Assembly: GCF_933775445.1 (NCBI RefSeq)
Contig: NC_065876.1
Coordinates: 13,888,001 to 13,952,000 of the forward strand
DNA from: Argentina anserina
Lineage: Eukaryota > Streptophyta > Magnoliopsida > Rosales > Rosaceae
Direction: 5' to 3'
Length of the DNA stretch: 64,000 nucleotides
Part shown: in pieces, positions 24,082 through 35,550 of the stretch
Position numbering within the stretch: the stretch's first letter is position 1
Layout of the letters: every line of letters begins with the position of its first letter
The notes under the pieces: generated by a model
Database searches by the model: none
What the model saw: the letters and a program-made list of their open reading frames with translations, nothing else
Told to the model about the DNA's origin: nothing
Position numbers and translations under genes: made by a program

Positions 24082-27000
24082 ATGCAGAAATTGGGTGATT
24101 ACAAGCTGCCTCAGTTCTTCAATTATCCACCTTACTTCACGTAACCTCCTGCACTCTTTGCTACCTGCTTAGCTTTTGTTATATTTTTCATTAAGACCTT
24201 TGAGGATTGAATATGAATTGCTTAGCATGTCACTGTTATTTTCGCCTTACTCGTGCTAGATTAATCAAGTACATTTTGAAAGTGGAGCATGTTTTTTGTG
24301 AATTAGAAATGTGCTGGGCGTATAAGTTAGCTTAGGCAGTTCTTGAGTGGGATTCGATTCTTGGCAAGGGTCTATAGTCCTTCTGTTTTCGTCAACTGGA
24401 TTGAGCAGTGTGACTACTTTTACATTGATAGTTGGTGCCTGGCTGATGTTTTGTGAGAAGGAGAGGCCTCAAGGAAGGGGATTTTCTGGACTTCTTAATG
24501 TTTTTAGTATAGCTGTGGGAGTTTGTTTCCTAGGTGATCCATCACGCAATCTAGTCCGGATTCTGCTTTCCCTGGCAGTGTGAGAAGAGGATATAAACTC
24601 TTTTTTGCTTTGCAGTTATTTGCCTATGATTTGTTGTGGTGATTTGAAATCTGAAATTTTCCGGCAAATGGAGTCTGGGATATCTCTGAACGAGCTTTCA
24701 ACAATTAGATAGTTTATTCCTTTGGGCATACTCTCTTTTCCATTATTTAGGTGATCCTTTACTTCCATGGAGTTCAAGATTTCCTCAATTTTTGGATGTT
24801 ATAGGCTTAAATTACAGTTGGGAAAGTAATTTAAATTTTTTGCTGGCAAACCTAGATATACCAATTGGTCATCAATTGTTCAGGTGTTGTGGTCATCCCC
24901 TTTGATGCTTCCTAATATTTTTCTTATCTAAGTAAAGGAGAAGACATAGATCTTTTCCGTTGAATGCTGCCAAAGTGGCCTGGCCGAATTGTACCCCTAA
25001 AAGTGAAGGTCATTTTCGATTGCCTAGGTTACATATATGGATAAAACCTTTGTGCTTCGTCAAATATGAAAATTAATTGCAAACCTAAATTTTGGTCCAG
25101 TTGGTAAAGACGTTCTTGTGGATAATTTTGCTTCCAATGTTTCCTGCCTAGTTTGACTTGGGCTGAAATCTCTAAGGGTCTTCAGCTCCCTCTTTGTCTT
25201 TCCTGTTATTGCCTATGGGTGAGTGGTGACGATTGTCTTTTGTTTGACAATTGCTACTTACTTGGTCTCCTCCTCCTTAGGTGGCCGGCTTGTATCATAT
25301 TTGGTCCTTGCCTGCCACATTTCTTAGGTTAGTGATATTAAGTTTGAGAATTAATGGCATTGATCTTCTTCCCTTCTAAGGATCTACCTGAAATTTGAGT
25401 TCCCTGCTCCTCTTGTCTGTATGGTGCAGTCCCTGACTTGGTTAGATGGTTGACTTATAATGGAATATGTTCTCTCTGGTTGGAATGCTCTAGCCCTCAC
25501 CTTAAAGTCCGTTAAATAAATTTGATCAGGTTTGAGCATGTTCCTAGGCTGAGCTTTATTTAGAGGCTTTTAATTGTTGTAACCTGTCTAGCCTCCAGAA
25601 TTGTTTTTCTTGGCGCATGCCACTTCTTTATATTGTGTTTACTTGCCTGAGAAATTTTAATGAATGCCATGATCACCTATTTTAAACTGTCTATTTGGTT
25701 GTGGTGTTCTCTCATTTCTTCTCAAGTCCTACCCTTGGCTTGATTTGACCTCATTTCAACTCTTGGTTTCTTCTGCTTGGAAGGGTCATAAGTCAGAGGC
25801 TAATGTTGTCCGGAAATCACCCTTAAGTAGTATGAGATTCGTAGGGGGCATGTTCACTGAAAACTCAGGAATTCAAGCTTTATGCGTATTGCTTGTGTTG
25901 AGCTGTCAGTGCTCATAATGGACCCTTGTGATCTCCTTGTGATCTCCTTGGAAATTCCCTACTCTTAAACCAACCTGCTTATTTGTTGGGGGACAGTGTC
26001 TGTTAGACTTTGGATACTTAGAGTTCTTGGTTTGTTCAGTTTTGCTACGATGAGAGATCTAGGATGCTCATCGCGAGCTGAATAAATAGAAAATCAGGCA
26101 TGCAAAACTCCATCCTATTGCTGTTTTCAAGCCTTTAACGTTCATGACAGACCTAGAGTCGTTGGAATTCTTTGCTCTTCTGTAAGCTTGCCTATTGTTG
26201 AGAAAGTCTTTGACTATTTCTAGTTATCTGGTTTTGTGTTCTTGTCCTCTTCAGCATTTGGTTGCTAGTCTCCCTTGTTTGAGGGGTTTGCTTTTGCTTA
26301 CTTATTGTTGCATTCTGGGGGTGGTGTTGTATGCTGGTTGCCAAAAATGATGTGAAATAAAATTTATCTAAGATTAAATAATTGTGGTTGGAGGGTACAC
26401 GTTTTCTCTTATTAAGGTTTTGCACATTATCCACTCTGTCCTCACTTTGTATAACCGTTATGTTATTTTACCCCTCCCATATCAATAACTAGAATGAAAG
26501 AAACGAAAATATCATTACATCAGGGATAAAGATAAAAAGAACTATTGACCTCTATCAATAAAACTGTTTAAGACTTGATGATTTGGTACCTTGTTTTCAA
26601 TTCTTGCTTTTTGCACATTTTCAGGTTACAACCAGTAAGGGATACGCGTGAGAAACAGATACAACTATGGAAGGATCTTATTCTTGATTACTGCAGAACA
26701 CAAAAGATTTTTGTAATTGCACTGGAAGAAGATTTTCCTCTGTTCTCTAATCCTGCGATTGAAAGTGAGTTTAATGAATGCTCAATGGTAAATAATGTCA
26801 TTGGGATTGACTGTTTAAGTTGTTTGACAAAACTTGCGTCAATCCAAATTTTTTGAATATGAGATCCAGGGGGGTGGCACATAATTATTACTTAACGTTT
26901 TTCGTCAATATAATTTCAGGATGTTATAATTGCAACTTTGCAAGAAAAATTTGATTGTCTATTGTTAAAAATATAATTATAAAGTTTTTATTTTTCTCCA

Positions 27001-29272
27001 TTTTCTTGCCTGATAATGTCAACCTCTATACCTTAAGGTTCTTTAAATAATGCAGACAGTTATGGGCACTGGAAATGGTCAAATGATCACATGAAGTTGA
27101 CATTGTGTAAGGGTCAAGACTTGAGGGTATAACACCGATGTACTTGGTAGAAAATAGGATCAATTATGACATTTTGACTTTAAGGCCCTCAGATCTCATA
27201 AGGTGCTAAGGACTATTAGTCAAGTCACTAGTTCTACTTAACTGAAAATTTTCTGAGAAGTTGGCTTTGGTTGGATTATACAAATAATGCTTGCCTAAAC
27301 GGTACATAGGAATGCATGTGAATCAGAAAGTCAGCAGATTTTTCTTTCTTGAATTCAACCAAGTAGAACATCTTGTTGATCTGATTATCGTCTATTGTTG
27401 ATATAACTAGCATTGACATATATATACAGTTCAACTCCGTTGGTTATTCTATTATATCCGGAAAAGAAATTTAGTTTAAACTTTATCATCTTTACTTGTT
27501 GCCTTGGATCTTATCTGTTCAAGTTAAATATGAGATATCAAGTGCTACTTGGTGGTTTTTTGCATAAATAAATTTGTGACTACCTTCGTTGAAAAATGTT
27601 AACACTATCTTTCCTGGGCTTGTTTGACTCCAGTGATAGACCTTCGAGATTCTAGCTTTAATTATGTAATAAATCAATATTTCTTGGTCACTTTTAGAGG
27701 TCCTTATGGGGATTGATGGACACCAAGCTGAAACATAGTACCGCTTTTCATCCTCAAACAGATGGTCAAACATAAGTGGTCAATCGGACCATGGTGCATC
27801 TGTTAAGAGGATATAACTCTAAGCATCCTCGTACTTGGGATGCAGATTGCTACATCAGTTGGTTGCAGATTGCTGGGTTGTTCTGTTTTTGAGTAACCGA
27901 CTCCGATTTACAGTACTTCTCCTTGACTCCTTGTAATCCAAAAAGAGGACTAGGCTTGAAAATCACTACAATCAATCTTTCTTTTCTGTTTGTTTTCTAA
28001 TTACACCTTTGAGCTTCTAGCTTTAATTAGGTATATCAATCTTTCTGTTCTGTTTGTTTTCTATTTACTCTATATAACTGTGAAGTGCAGGATCGCTCAC
28101 TCATGAAGCCCGGGAAGCATTCCTTTCCATTTTAGTTTCAGATGGTGATTAACTGATAACTTCTTCTTTGTTTCTTTGTTGTTCCTGTTTTTTTAATGTC
28201 TCGTCTCATCTTTAGCATGTTAGTGATGGAATGCTGTTTTTCTCAAGCAGGTCGTGCAGAATGGTTAGATAAAAGACATAGTAAATGTCTAATCCTCTGG
28301 CACAGGATTCAAGAGTGGGCTAACATAATTCTGAACTTTGTAAGTTAAAATGGTTATTATACTGAAATTGGACACTGGTAGCTATGAACCACCTAAAATT
28401 TTAGTCCATTTTTGTTGCCTTTGATTAGGTGAAAGAATATGGATTGGAGGATAGTGTTATGACTGTTGAGGAAATTCGTTCCGGGATCGAATCAAGAGGA
28501 ACAGGTACGTAAAGATTTCATGTGCTGCTAAATAGAAGTATATATTTGCTAAATTTAGATCACTTTGAAGGTTAGACCTCTTCTGATACAGTAGTAGTAT
28601 GGAGACTTTAGGACTTAATGGACACATATAATGACACATTCCTAAATTTCCTTGGCTTACATTGAGAAGCTGAACGTACTGTTGATTCTAAGACTATAAA
28701 TATACGCTTTTAAAACCATTTTCTTCAGCTGTTTATTCTTTGGCCAAACTGTGAGTTAGTGTTTCTAGGGCTGCACTGACTCTTGAGAGTAAGCTCTCCT
28801 ACATGGCTTTGAATCCTTAAGAATCTCGCTGTGGGTATACTTTTTAAGTTTTCTGTTGTCAATGTTAGTACTTAACAATTAAAGATAATACATCTTTTTA
28901 AAAATATGATAGGAGACGTAGTAGGGATTTTAGTTCAATGATCCTGAACTGGAATAGGAAAATATACAGTACAATTTTGTTACAGTGCCAATTACTTGTG
29001 TGCATAACGTCGTTAACCTTACAAGTAATGGATGGACTGAAACCGTTTTTTGCCTACATGCATTCTTTTTATTTTATATTACTATCTCCATTATACTTTC
29101 ATATTTGAGTAATATCTGACATTCCGCTCCCCCTGTGTTGGATATCGCAGAGCTGCACGGTATCGACCGTACAATTCTGATGCGAGCTCTGAAACTTCTA
29201 GAACAAAAGGGTAAGCTTGCAATCTTCAAGGGGACTACAGCTGATGATGAGGGTGTGAAATTCTCTATCTGA
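24082..29272 (+). CDS. VPS25: VPS25, ESCRT-II subunit
   Basis: Subunit of the ESCRT-II complex (with VPS22 and VPS36), which sorts ubiquitinated membrane proteins into multivesicular bodies at endosomes; VPS25 links to ESCRT-III. Coding exons 24082-24140, 26625-26764, 28091-28144, 28251-28339, 28429-28504 and 29151-29272 join in frame to 179 residues, the normal length. The N-terminus (MQKLGDYKLPQFFNYPPYFT) has the Pro/aromatic stretch that binds VPS22/VPS36. It is followed by QLWKDLILDYCR and the two winged-helix domains; WHRIQEWA and HGIDRTILMRALKLLEQKGK are typical. All introns are GT-AG with matching phase. The 2.5-kb intron 24141-26624 shows no gene or clear transposon; the next (26765-28090) contains a gypsy scrap. 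Very secure. Confidence 0.95.
27698..27850 (+). pseudogene. Ty3/gypsy integrase fragment in a VPS25 intron
   Basis: About 150 bp translate to a typical gypsy integrase C-terminal core block (STAFHPQTDGQT followed, after an in-frame stop, by VNRTMVHLLRG and WD). There are no LTRs or other domains, so it is a short dead remnant in intron 26765-28090 of VPS25. Confidence 0.82.
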
Positions 29273-30566
29273 TCATTTGATTCATAGCCAGGAAAAGTGA
29301 AGTGGTCTGCCCTTTTTTTGGTTTTTGCTTTCTCTGCTTCAAAGTGTGTTTGCTTTGATTTGTGGTGCTTATGAATTTTTAAAAAAGTTATAATGAAAAT
29401 ACTCTCAGTAATCTTTTGTTCGTCACTTCCTTCCAGCGATATATTTGGCTGATGGGAGATTTGCTCCCGTTTGTGCATGCTGCATTATAAGATCACTATC
29501 TTGTTTACACTTGATCTTAAAATAGTGATGGTCTTCAATGGCAAAGATTGATAATTTGATAGGCTGCAATTTTTTAATGATGAATGATGCTCGAGAAGAC
29601 TGGTATATAAAACCGAGTTGAGTATCATATAATTTGGATGGCCCAGAAACCAAGTTGAGTACCAGATATACTACCTTGGATGGTTGTACCGTATGCCACA
29701 GCAGGGCAAGCAAACTGTTCCTGCCTTCATGGTCAATTGCGACGTTGGAGAATTGGGATTTTTCAGAAAATAAACGGTAGTGTACAGATTATTTCAGATT
29801 AGTAGACAAAAGAGAATATTGATGGAACAATTTTTCAACCAAGATTACCAAACACATCTTCAATACTAAAAATCAATAAGCTTTTAGCATTGAGGTTTGC
29901 CGGCATGATGTCTCTGAGGTTTTTGAGGACGAGATAAAAAGAGAAGCTGGTTGTAAGTTTCCTGGGAATGATTCCAATGAACAGCTCTGAGTTCTTAAAA
30001 TGAAAAAGAAAATAAAGACGAAAGACGAAGAGACTTTGGTAAAACAAGCAGGTGTAATTGATTTTAACTCACTGTCCAAACATGTCAATTTCTGCAAAGG
30101 AAAAACAATCTTCAATAGTTGAAAATGTCAATTTCTCCGACTGGTGAAAATTTATCGGGCAGTCAACTAATAATTGTGTAGTTCATTTGTATATGTAGTT
30201 TTTTTCAAACTCTGAAGTCACCAAGAATCAGATGTGACATACATACACAACCAAGTCTTCCGATATATATATCCTTTTTGTCTATCTTAGCCAATGACTA
30301 GCGAGGTTAACAATGCAACACTATAATGAAACCCTTAATTTCATGAATAACATCGAGCCAGCTCACTCATATAAGTCCCAATATATTGTTTGCAAGTAAT
30401 TGACCCTAAGCAACTGTCTTCTTGGAGCTACCTAGTTAATTCATATACAGAGTGTTTTGCTAGTACATATCGTGGTCATCGATAATGTACTTGTAATTAG
30501 CCGCTTCATCATTTTTTATTTGTATCGAAGTTTCAATCTGAACCCTCAATTTAGAACCACAGAACT
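29273..30566. other. VPS25 3' UTR and VPE upstream region
   Basis: No gene supported in this 1.3 kb. The first part is VPS25 3' UTR. The last few hundred bases should hold the promoter of the vacuolar processing enzyme. Minus-strand open frames near 29.1-30.1 kb overlap the VPS25 last exon or are low complexity. Confidence 0.5.
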
Positions 30567-30575
30567 TATATAAAT
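30567..30575 (+). promoter_or_regulatory. TATA box for the vacuolar processing enzyme gene
   Basis: TATATAAAT about 75 bases upstream of the start codon at 30645, a standard distance for a plant TATA box with a short leader of roughly 45 bases. Confidence 0.6.
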
Positions 30576-30644
30576 TAGCTCACTACTTCTGCTAGAACAT
30601 AGAAGTTCAAGGTCAATAATTAGTTCCCAAAAGAGAGAGTCACA

Positions 30645-33547
30645 ATGAGAGGGCAGTACTGTTCAAGTGGAGTTTTTCTGTTATTGCTTACCATCTTTGG
30701 TATGAGCAGTGCCCAATCACTTAATTTGATGCCACAAGAATTTCCTGAGGAATTCATTATTCATGTTGATAAGAGTTCAAGGAACAGTGACACAAATGGA
30801 ACAAGATGGGCAGTTCTTGTTGCTGGGTCTATGGGTTATGGAAACTATAGGCATCAGGTACATAATGGATCCAGTGCATAGTTGCATACCATAAGTTCAA
30901 TAATTAGTATAAACTACATGCATGATGCATCTGTAGATATTCAAGTGAAATCTGGGTGAAAATAAATAGCCAAACATCATAATGTAGCCATCACGTAGTC
31001 TTTTGTTTTTATAATGTCTTGATAATATGACTACATTTTTGTTAATCTGTTGCAGGCTGATGTGTGTCATGCGTATCAAATTTTGAAGAAAGGTGGACTG
31101 AAAGATGAAAACATTATCGTTTTCATGTACGATGACATTGCAAACAATCCTGCGAATCCAAGGCCTGGTGTCATCATCAACAAGCCCGACGGTGGCGATG
31201 TTTACCAAGGAGTTCCCAAGGTACGTCCTCTAGTCCATTGTCAACTCAGTTCTAAACTAGCACACTACTTTGATCATGTTGCAAAGTGCGTACCAAGTTC
31301 TAGGTTGATACTATTTTTAATTTTAATCTAATTAAATCGTCAAGTGAGTTCAAGCCTGAAACATTTCGAGAAGTTTTGGACACATTGTTTGAAAACACAC
31401 TAGAGCATATCTGCATGGTTTTTCGACCCTTTAAATTCAGATAACATTGGTGGATTAGACTAGGGCACAATTTACTTACTGTACGTCATCATATATATGC
31501 AGGATTATGCAGGAGAGAATGCCACTGCTGCTAATCTTTATGCTGTAATTCTTGGAGATAAATCTAATCTCTCTGGGGGTAGTGGAAAGGTCCTTAACAG
31601 CGGGCCAAACGATAATGTCTTTATCTATTACACAGACCATGGCGGCTCTGGGCTCATTGGTTAGTAGCTTGACATGATGAACTTACTAATTTATGAGTGC
31701 AGAATGACACAACTGAGAAGCCACTGCCTTAAATTGGTTTTCATTGTATATGAAATTAATTCAAACATACTTTTTTGACACCATATCATACATTCTTTAT
31801 TTCAGGAATGCCTGAAGGCGATTATGTCTATGCCAATGATCTGGTAGATGTTCTGATAAAGAAGCATGAAGCTAATGCATATAAGAACATGGTGTGTACA
31901 TCACATAATGACTATATGAACAACGTTGCTGGTTGATTACTGCATGTACATTAATTTACTCTATTCCAGGCTAGGATTGATAGAGCTTCCAAACTAAATA
32001 CTTTTCTTATGATACTGAAATACTTGGTCAGGTGTTTTACCTTGAAGCTTGTGAATCCGGGAGTATGTTTGAGGGTTTACTGCCGACAAATATAAGCATC
32101 TATGCAACCACAGCATCAAATTCAACTGAGAGTAGTTGGGGAACGTACTGCCCTGGAATGTCTCCTCCCCCACCTCCTGAATTTGACACTTGCTTGGGTG
32201 ATTTATATAGTATTGCCTGGATGGAGGACTGGTACGTAGTCAAGTTTTGTTTCATTATATACTCGAACAGTATATCGTTTTAAGCTGGAGAAATAAATTA
32301 AACCAAAATTACACATAATGATAGTCTTAATCAACGACGATATGACAATAAGAAACCATTTACTCTAGCAATCTCACGTTCGGCATTGGTCACAGCACAA
32401 GAAATTAACACAAATAATATATCTTAATTTCTTATGTCCACTTTTGTGGTATAACCCCTAGCACATCAAACTCATTGCACTCGCCCATTTTTCCGGCACT
32501 TCCAACTTTCAGGCTTTAGTTGTGTCCCTTCTTCAAATAACTAATAGTCTAATACAGATTTAACGGCCAAATAGTTCTATGTGTGATTAACTTTCGGTCT
32601 GTCGAATACGAGCAGTGACTTGCAGGATTTGCGCCAAGAGTCTCTACAAGAGCAGTATCAATCGGTAAAAAACTGAGATGATATATTGCATTTTAGTTCA
32701 CCGGGACAATATCATGAATTAACAATTCTAATGGTAGTATTGTTCTGCTTATTGTAGGTTAAAGAGAGAACACTAAATCGTAATAATACAGAAGAAGGTT
32801 CTCATGTTCAACAATTCGGAAATATGGATCAAACCTCAGATTTAGTATCCTTTTACTTGGGTGCAAATGATAACTCTTCCTCCGTCGAAAGCAAATCGGC
32901 ACAGGCAATCTTAGAAGTTGTTGACAATCGCGATGGAGATCTTCTTCATCTTTGGCACAAGGTCTAGATTATTAATTAATCATCCCGATCTCAGATTTCT
33001 TAACATTGATTAGGTTTAACCTTCTAGCTAGCTGGAGAATTTAATTAGTATCTATCTACTCAATCATATATATGCAGTTCCAACGTGCACCCGCTGGCTC
33101 TGGATTGAAGCAGGAAGCTAAAAAGGCTCTAGATGATGAAATTTCCAGTAGGCAGCGCATTGACAACAACATGAAACAAATCGAACAACTTGTTTTGGGA
33201 TATTCGAGTAACGTTAACTTTGTTCGTCCCGGAGGCCAAGCTCTTGTTGATGATTGGGATTGCTTTAAGACGCTTGTAAGTCTTTAGTTGCTATTTGATT
33301 ATCGACAACTAAATAGGCATGCAGAAAGTTTAACCCACATATTCGAATCGTTTCTGATCAGATGGACTGACAAACTATTTTGTCTAATATAACTTTCAAC
33401 TGTTTAATCATACAGGTGAAAACTTACGAGAATCATTGTGGATCTTTGACAAATTACGGGATGAAGCACACTGGAGTGTTTGCCAACATGTGCAATGTTG
33501 GGGTCAGCGTGGACCAAGTGGTTGTTGCTGCAGCTCGAACTTGCTAG
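30645..33547 (+). CDS. Vacuolar processing enzyme / legumain (C13 cysteine protease)
   Basis: Asparaginyl endopeptidase of the vacuole or seed storage vacuole that matures storage proteins and acts in programmed cell death; some members also ligate peptides. Nine exons (30645-30857, 31056-31220, 31503-31659, 31806-31891, 32032-32231, 32616-32664, 32758-32961, 33078-33275, 33416-33547) join to 467 residues. A signal peptide covers about residues 1-23. The catalytic dyad is intact: His172 in YYTDHGG and Cys214 in [11 protein letters not shown]. The C-terminal prodomain with its cysteines ends AARTC. Odd: the usually invariant AGSNGYWNYRHQ reads [12 protein letters not shown] (Met63 for Asn, Gly66 for Trp), and DHGGPG is DHGGSG. 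Prodomain and exon phases are normal, so the gene looks intact but diverged. The subclass is not assigned. Confidence 0.94.
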
Positions 33548-35550
33548 ACTACATTTTCTTTCCCCCCTTCTTTTCTTTGAAAGAAATAAATGTGGATGTA
33601 AATGATAAAATGATGAGCTAGAATAATCAAACGCACGTCCATGCCACCTATCTTTATTTTTTCGTTATCATGTATATCAAGTATTAATCTTCTCATGTCC
33701 TAAACGATTTTACATGTTTACACGTTTAATGTTGGAACAGAGACCTATTACTTGAATGTTTGGAATTGCAATCATATTACACAACTAGACCAATCAGCAA
33801 CGAGTAGTTCTCTAGAGAAACAGATAGTGGCAACTTATGGGAAAGATTCTCAACTTAAACTACAATAATTGCTCTTGTTACAAATTACTAGTGACACGTT
33901 TAGTTACATGAAATAAAATTGAAATGTGAGGGAATGATTTGAAATCTCGGCTCCTCTTGAAAAGTTCCTTTCAAAAAGAGTAAAAGAAAAACATGAAAAC
34001 GTTTATCGGGGTAATTTATTTGCAATAAAATTTCGATCTTAATTAACTCTCGACTGTAGATCACTTTTGAAATTTGCCTGCAGCTTCGAAGATCCTTAGT
34101 GCAAGTGTTGTGTTTGCTGCTTTCCTAAATTTATGAGTGAGTGCATGCGATAATGAGGCTGCTATATGCCTATATGAGTCACGAAGATGCCAAAAATCCT
34201 TGGGGAGTAAAAATAAGAATCATGGATTTGTCTATTATTATGATAATCGTAATAAAGGGGTACAGAAGTAATACCATTTGTAGTTCAACAAGACCAATGA
34301 CACAAACATTACAACCACAAAATAGAAATAACATAACAGAAAATATTCATGACACTTATTAATGGAAGACAGATATCCGGAATGAAATGAAACACCTGTT
34401 TTTTGAAAGCACAACCATCATAAATTATGGAGAAACTTCAAAGCCATTGAAGAGATGCAATACACATCAATCTGCAGTTCTGCGCATTGCCAACATGGGT
34501 TCATCTGAACTTCTTTTGCAAGTGTCTGAGCCTCATGCTTCCCAAACCAAGCGTTGATGCAACATTATTATAAAGATCCTGTCTGATGGTTCTCTTACAA
34601 CCTAGACACAACGAAACAAATCTCATTATAAATCAGAAGGAAAGTACTTGGAACCATATGATGATTAGTTATCAACTGAGTCATTCTGGGAAACCTTGTA
34701 ACAACAACCAAACAAGAAAAAGGGAGAGATCTGAGTATCAAATTTATAGATACCATTGAAAAATGAGTCAACAGTAAATTTATGATTTCAATAACAAAAA
34801 ACAAAAAATCATACAAGAAGGCCAGCTCTACAAGACTAAATTGAGACTCCAAATGTCAGAAACTTCAGGCTGTACATCTATTATGCAATCCATAAAGAAA
34901 ATGAGCAACTATATGAAGGCTGATTATTCTCATGCTATACCAGTTCACACTTTACACAAAAACAAACATAAAATAGGGATCACCCTCACCTTGGCCATTC
35001 CGTAGTATAATGCAATGATAGAAACTTTTCAATCGTTACAACTTTCTTCAAAGATTATTCCGACTTAAGATGAAATGAAATGAAATGATTAACTTGCAAA
35101 TGATTAGCTTGGCCATTCCGTAGTTAATTCTTGCAAATTAACTTGCATACATACAGAAAATGTGAAGTATCAGAGAAAGAAGACCATCACTGAAAGTGTG
35201 AGGCACTTGACAGATCTGTCAAACTTTACAGCAACATTAAACTAATTATACTACTTTAGACAACTCAAAGCGTTTAAAACATCACTAGTAGAGCCAACAA
35301 AGAAAAAATCCCTTTGAAGGCCTGCAGGCAGCAAATTCAAGCCCTGCCGTCCCTATATTCAACACTAGTTGAAACTTCAAACAGAAGTTGATTCACGTTT
35401 TAAGAAGCAGATCAAAATGAGAACCAATTGATATTAGGCAAAATGATACGCATTCATGCTGAAGTAGACAAACCGGAAATTAAAATCATATAAATTCTAA
35501 AATAAAACAATGAGTTTTGTGTTAACAGTCTAATGTCCAATACCTGAACA
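33548..35550. other. Convergent intergenic region between VPE and CNL
   Basis: Two genes converge here. VPE 3' UTR lies at the left and the CNL 3' UTR at the right. I see no coding or transposon signal. A 17-base word TTGGCCATTCCGTAGT occurs twice (about 34993 and 35109), a small local duplication. Confidence 0.5.
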
